Positions 18,818 to 19,794 of a DNA stretch of 19,794 nucleotides are shown in pieces. The notes beneath the pieces are model-generated. The model was given only the letters and a program-made list of their open reading frames with translations, searched no databases and had not been told where the DNA came from. Made by a program: the position numbers and the translations under genes. Each line of letters begins with the position of its first letter. Position 1 is the first letter of the stretch. This DNA comes from CAZBUH01 sp964495095 (GTDB taxonomy: Bacteria; Bacillota; Clostridia; Oscillospirales; Oscillospiraceae), in NCBI GenBank assembly GCA_964495095.1, contig CAZBUH010000030.1:1-19794 (forward strand), written 5' to 3'.

Positions 18818-19794
18818 ATGGAGACAAAAACAAAACGCCGCTTCCGGCTCAGATGGGTGCTTATACCGCTGGCAGTCCTGCTGATAACGGCTTACATAGC
18901 TCTGGTGAATATTCTGGTGAGCGCGGCGCTTGTCCCGTCCTTTATGAGAAAGCTGGAGGCCTTTGAGACTATCACGGAGGAGAGCTACGCCCAGCAGGTG
19001 GACACCGGGGACATACGGGAAAACCGAAGCTCCGCCCTCTCGGAGATGGACGAATGGCTGGCCTCTGCGGAGTGTACGCAGCTGGAATGCACCTCCTCCG
19101 ACGGCTATAAGCTTGTGGCCGCCTGTTTTTCCGCACCGCATGAGAGCCACGCATGGGTGATCCTGCTCCACGGCTACACCGGCTGGAAGGAGGAGATGTA
19201 CCCCTTCGCCTGCCGGTATCAGCAGGAGGGCTTCAACGTGCTGGCGCCAGATTTGCGATGCCAGGGCGGCAGCGAGGGCGATTTTATCGGCATGGGCTGG
19301 ACAGACAGGCTGGACGTGCTGCTCTGGATAGATTTGATCCTGGAGCAGGATCCGGATGCGGAGATAGTGCTACACGGCCAGTCCATGGGGGCCGCCTGCG
19401 CACTTATAATGAGCGGTATGGATGGGCTTCCGGCAAATGTCAGGGCGGTCATATCCGACTGCGCCTACACCGACGCCTACAGCATGTTTAAATACTACAT
19501 ACGGGAGTGGTTTAACCTTCCGGCTTTTCCGCTGGTGGACTCGGCGAATATAGCGCTCCAGCTCCGGGGCGGATATAATTTAAAGGACGCCTCAGCTTTG
19601 GATGCTGTAAAACACAGCGCCGTACCGATCCTTTTTATCCATGGCGATCAGGATATGATGATACCGGTGGATTCGGCCTATGAGCTGTACGACGCCGCGT
19701 CCTCGGAAAAGGAGCTGCTTATAGTGGAGGGCGCCGGGCACGCCCAATCCCAGGATAAGGACCCGGAGCGTTATTACGGTACGGTATTTGGATT
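18818..19794 (+). CDS. Membrane-anchored alpha/beta hydrolase (3' end beyond window)
   Basis: An open frame from ATG 18818 to the window edge without a stop, giving 325 residues so far. A basic N-terminus (METKTKRRFRLRW) and a hydrophobic segment at about 13-40 suggest a signal anchor with the enzyme outside the membrane. The hydrolase fold starts near residue 86: the oxyanion-hole region is LLHGYTGWKEEM (117-128), the nucleophile Ser189 is in HGQSMGAA, the acid is probably Asp279 in FIHGDQDMMIP, and the base is His308 in GAGHAQS, so the triad is complete. Related clostridial and Bacillus (YqkD-type) proteins are annotated only as alpha/beta hydrolases; the substrate is unknown. The ribosome binding site GGGAGGG is 8 bases upstream. 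About 10 or more residues are probably missing at the C-terminus. Confidence 0.9.
   Translation, partial: METKTKRRFRLRWVLIPLAVLLITAYIALVNILVSAALVPSFMRKLEAFETITEESYAQQVDTGDIRENRSSALSEMDEWLASAECTQLECTSSDGYKLVAACFSAPHESHAWVILLHGYTGWKEEMYPFACRYQQEGFNVLAPDLRCQGGSEGDFIGMGWTDRLDVLLWIDLILEQDPDAEIVLHGQSMGAACALIMSGMDGLPANVRAVISDCAYTDAYSMFKYYIREWFNLPAFPLVDSANIALQLRGGYNLKDASALDAVKHSAVPILFIHGDQDMMIPVDSAYELYDAASSEKELLIVEGAGHAQSQDKDPERYYGTVFG

Overview
The window looks like a chromosomal segment of a spore-forming, Gram-positive anaerobe of the Clostridia, most likely the Oscillospirales (Oscillospiraceae or a relative). The reasons are: sporulation genes of the Firmicutes type (yabP, yabQ, spoIIGA, sigE), a Rex redox sensor, an SLH-domain surface protein, DUF1002 and DUF1292 proteins, GC-rich DNA by eye with frequent ATA isoleucine codons, and many clear sigma-A promoters with 17-base spacers. 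The lineage is an inference from gene content; no 16S rRNA gene is present. I see no insertion sequence, prophage, CRISPR array or tRNA.

Layout. Positions 1-1640 (+): the 3' end of a gene whose C-terminal domain resembles a carboxypeptidase-regulatory-like fold, then a MATE transporter. 1640-3220: a bidirectional terminator, then pyruvate kinase (-). 3240-3445: two 87-base copies of an intergenic repeat lying in the long leader of pyk. 3520-4300 (-): an L21 leader, rplU and rpmA, with their own promoter and terminator. 4320-5660 (-): a second MATE transporter. 5760-8425 (+): rex overlapping an SLH-domain protein, then a HAD phosphatase. 8465-10011 (-): the sporulation/division cluster yabP-yabQ-divIC-yabR. 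10105-11162 (+): an exported G5/M23 peptidoglycan hydrolase. 11228-12770 (-): spoIIGA-sigE. 12836-14586 (+): a DUF1002 protein, a small BofC-C-terminal-like protein and a DUF1292 (YrzB) protein. 14655-14940 (+): a structured RNA that I call 6S RNA. 15000-17406 (+): a polar amino-acid ABC importer (lipoprotein, permease, ATPase). 17439-18365 (-): a cysteine-synthase-family enzyme. 18624-19794 (+): a membrane-anchored alpha/beta hydrolase that runs off the window.

How the genes fit together. SpoIIGA is the protease that activates pro-SigE, and SigE drives mother-cell genes, which in Bacillus subtilis include yabP and yabQ. A SigE-type promoter candidate precedes yabP here. DivIC, YabR and the M23 hydrolase link the region to septation and cell-wall remodelling. 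Rex, pyruvate kinase and the MATE pumps are general physiology. The ABC importer beside a cysteine synthase paralogue hints at sulfur amino-acid metabolism.

No obviously new enzymatic system is present. The most interesting unexplained structures are non-coding: the tandem 87-base repeat whose palindrome is exactly inverted between the two copies, the RNA locus with two possible promoters, the palindrome over the DUF1002 promoter, and the long reading-frame overlap between yabQ and divIC.
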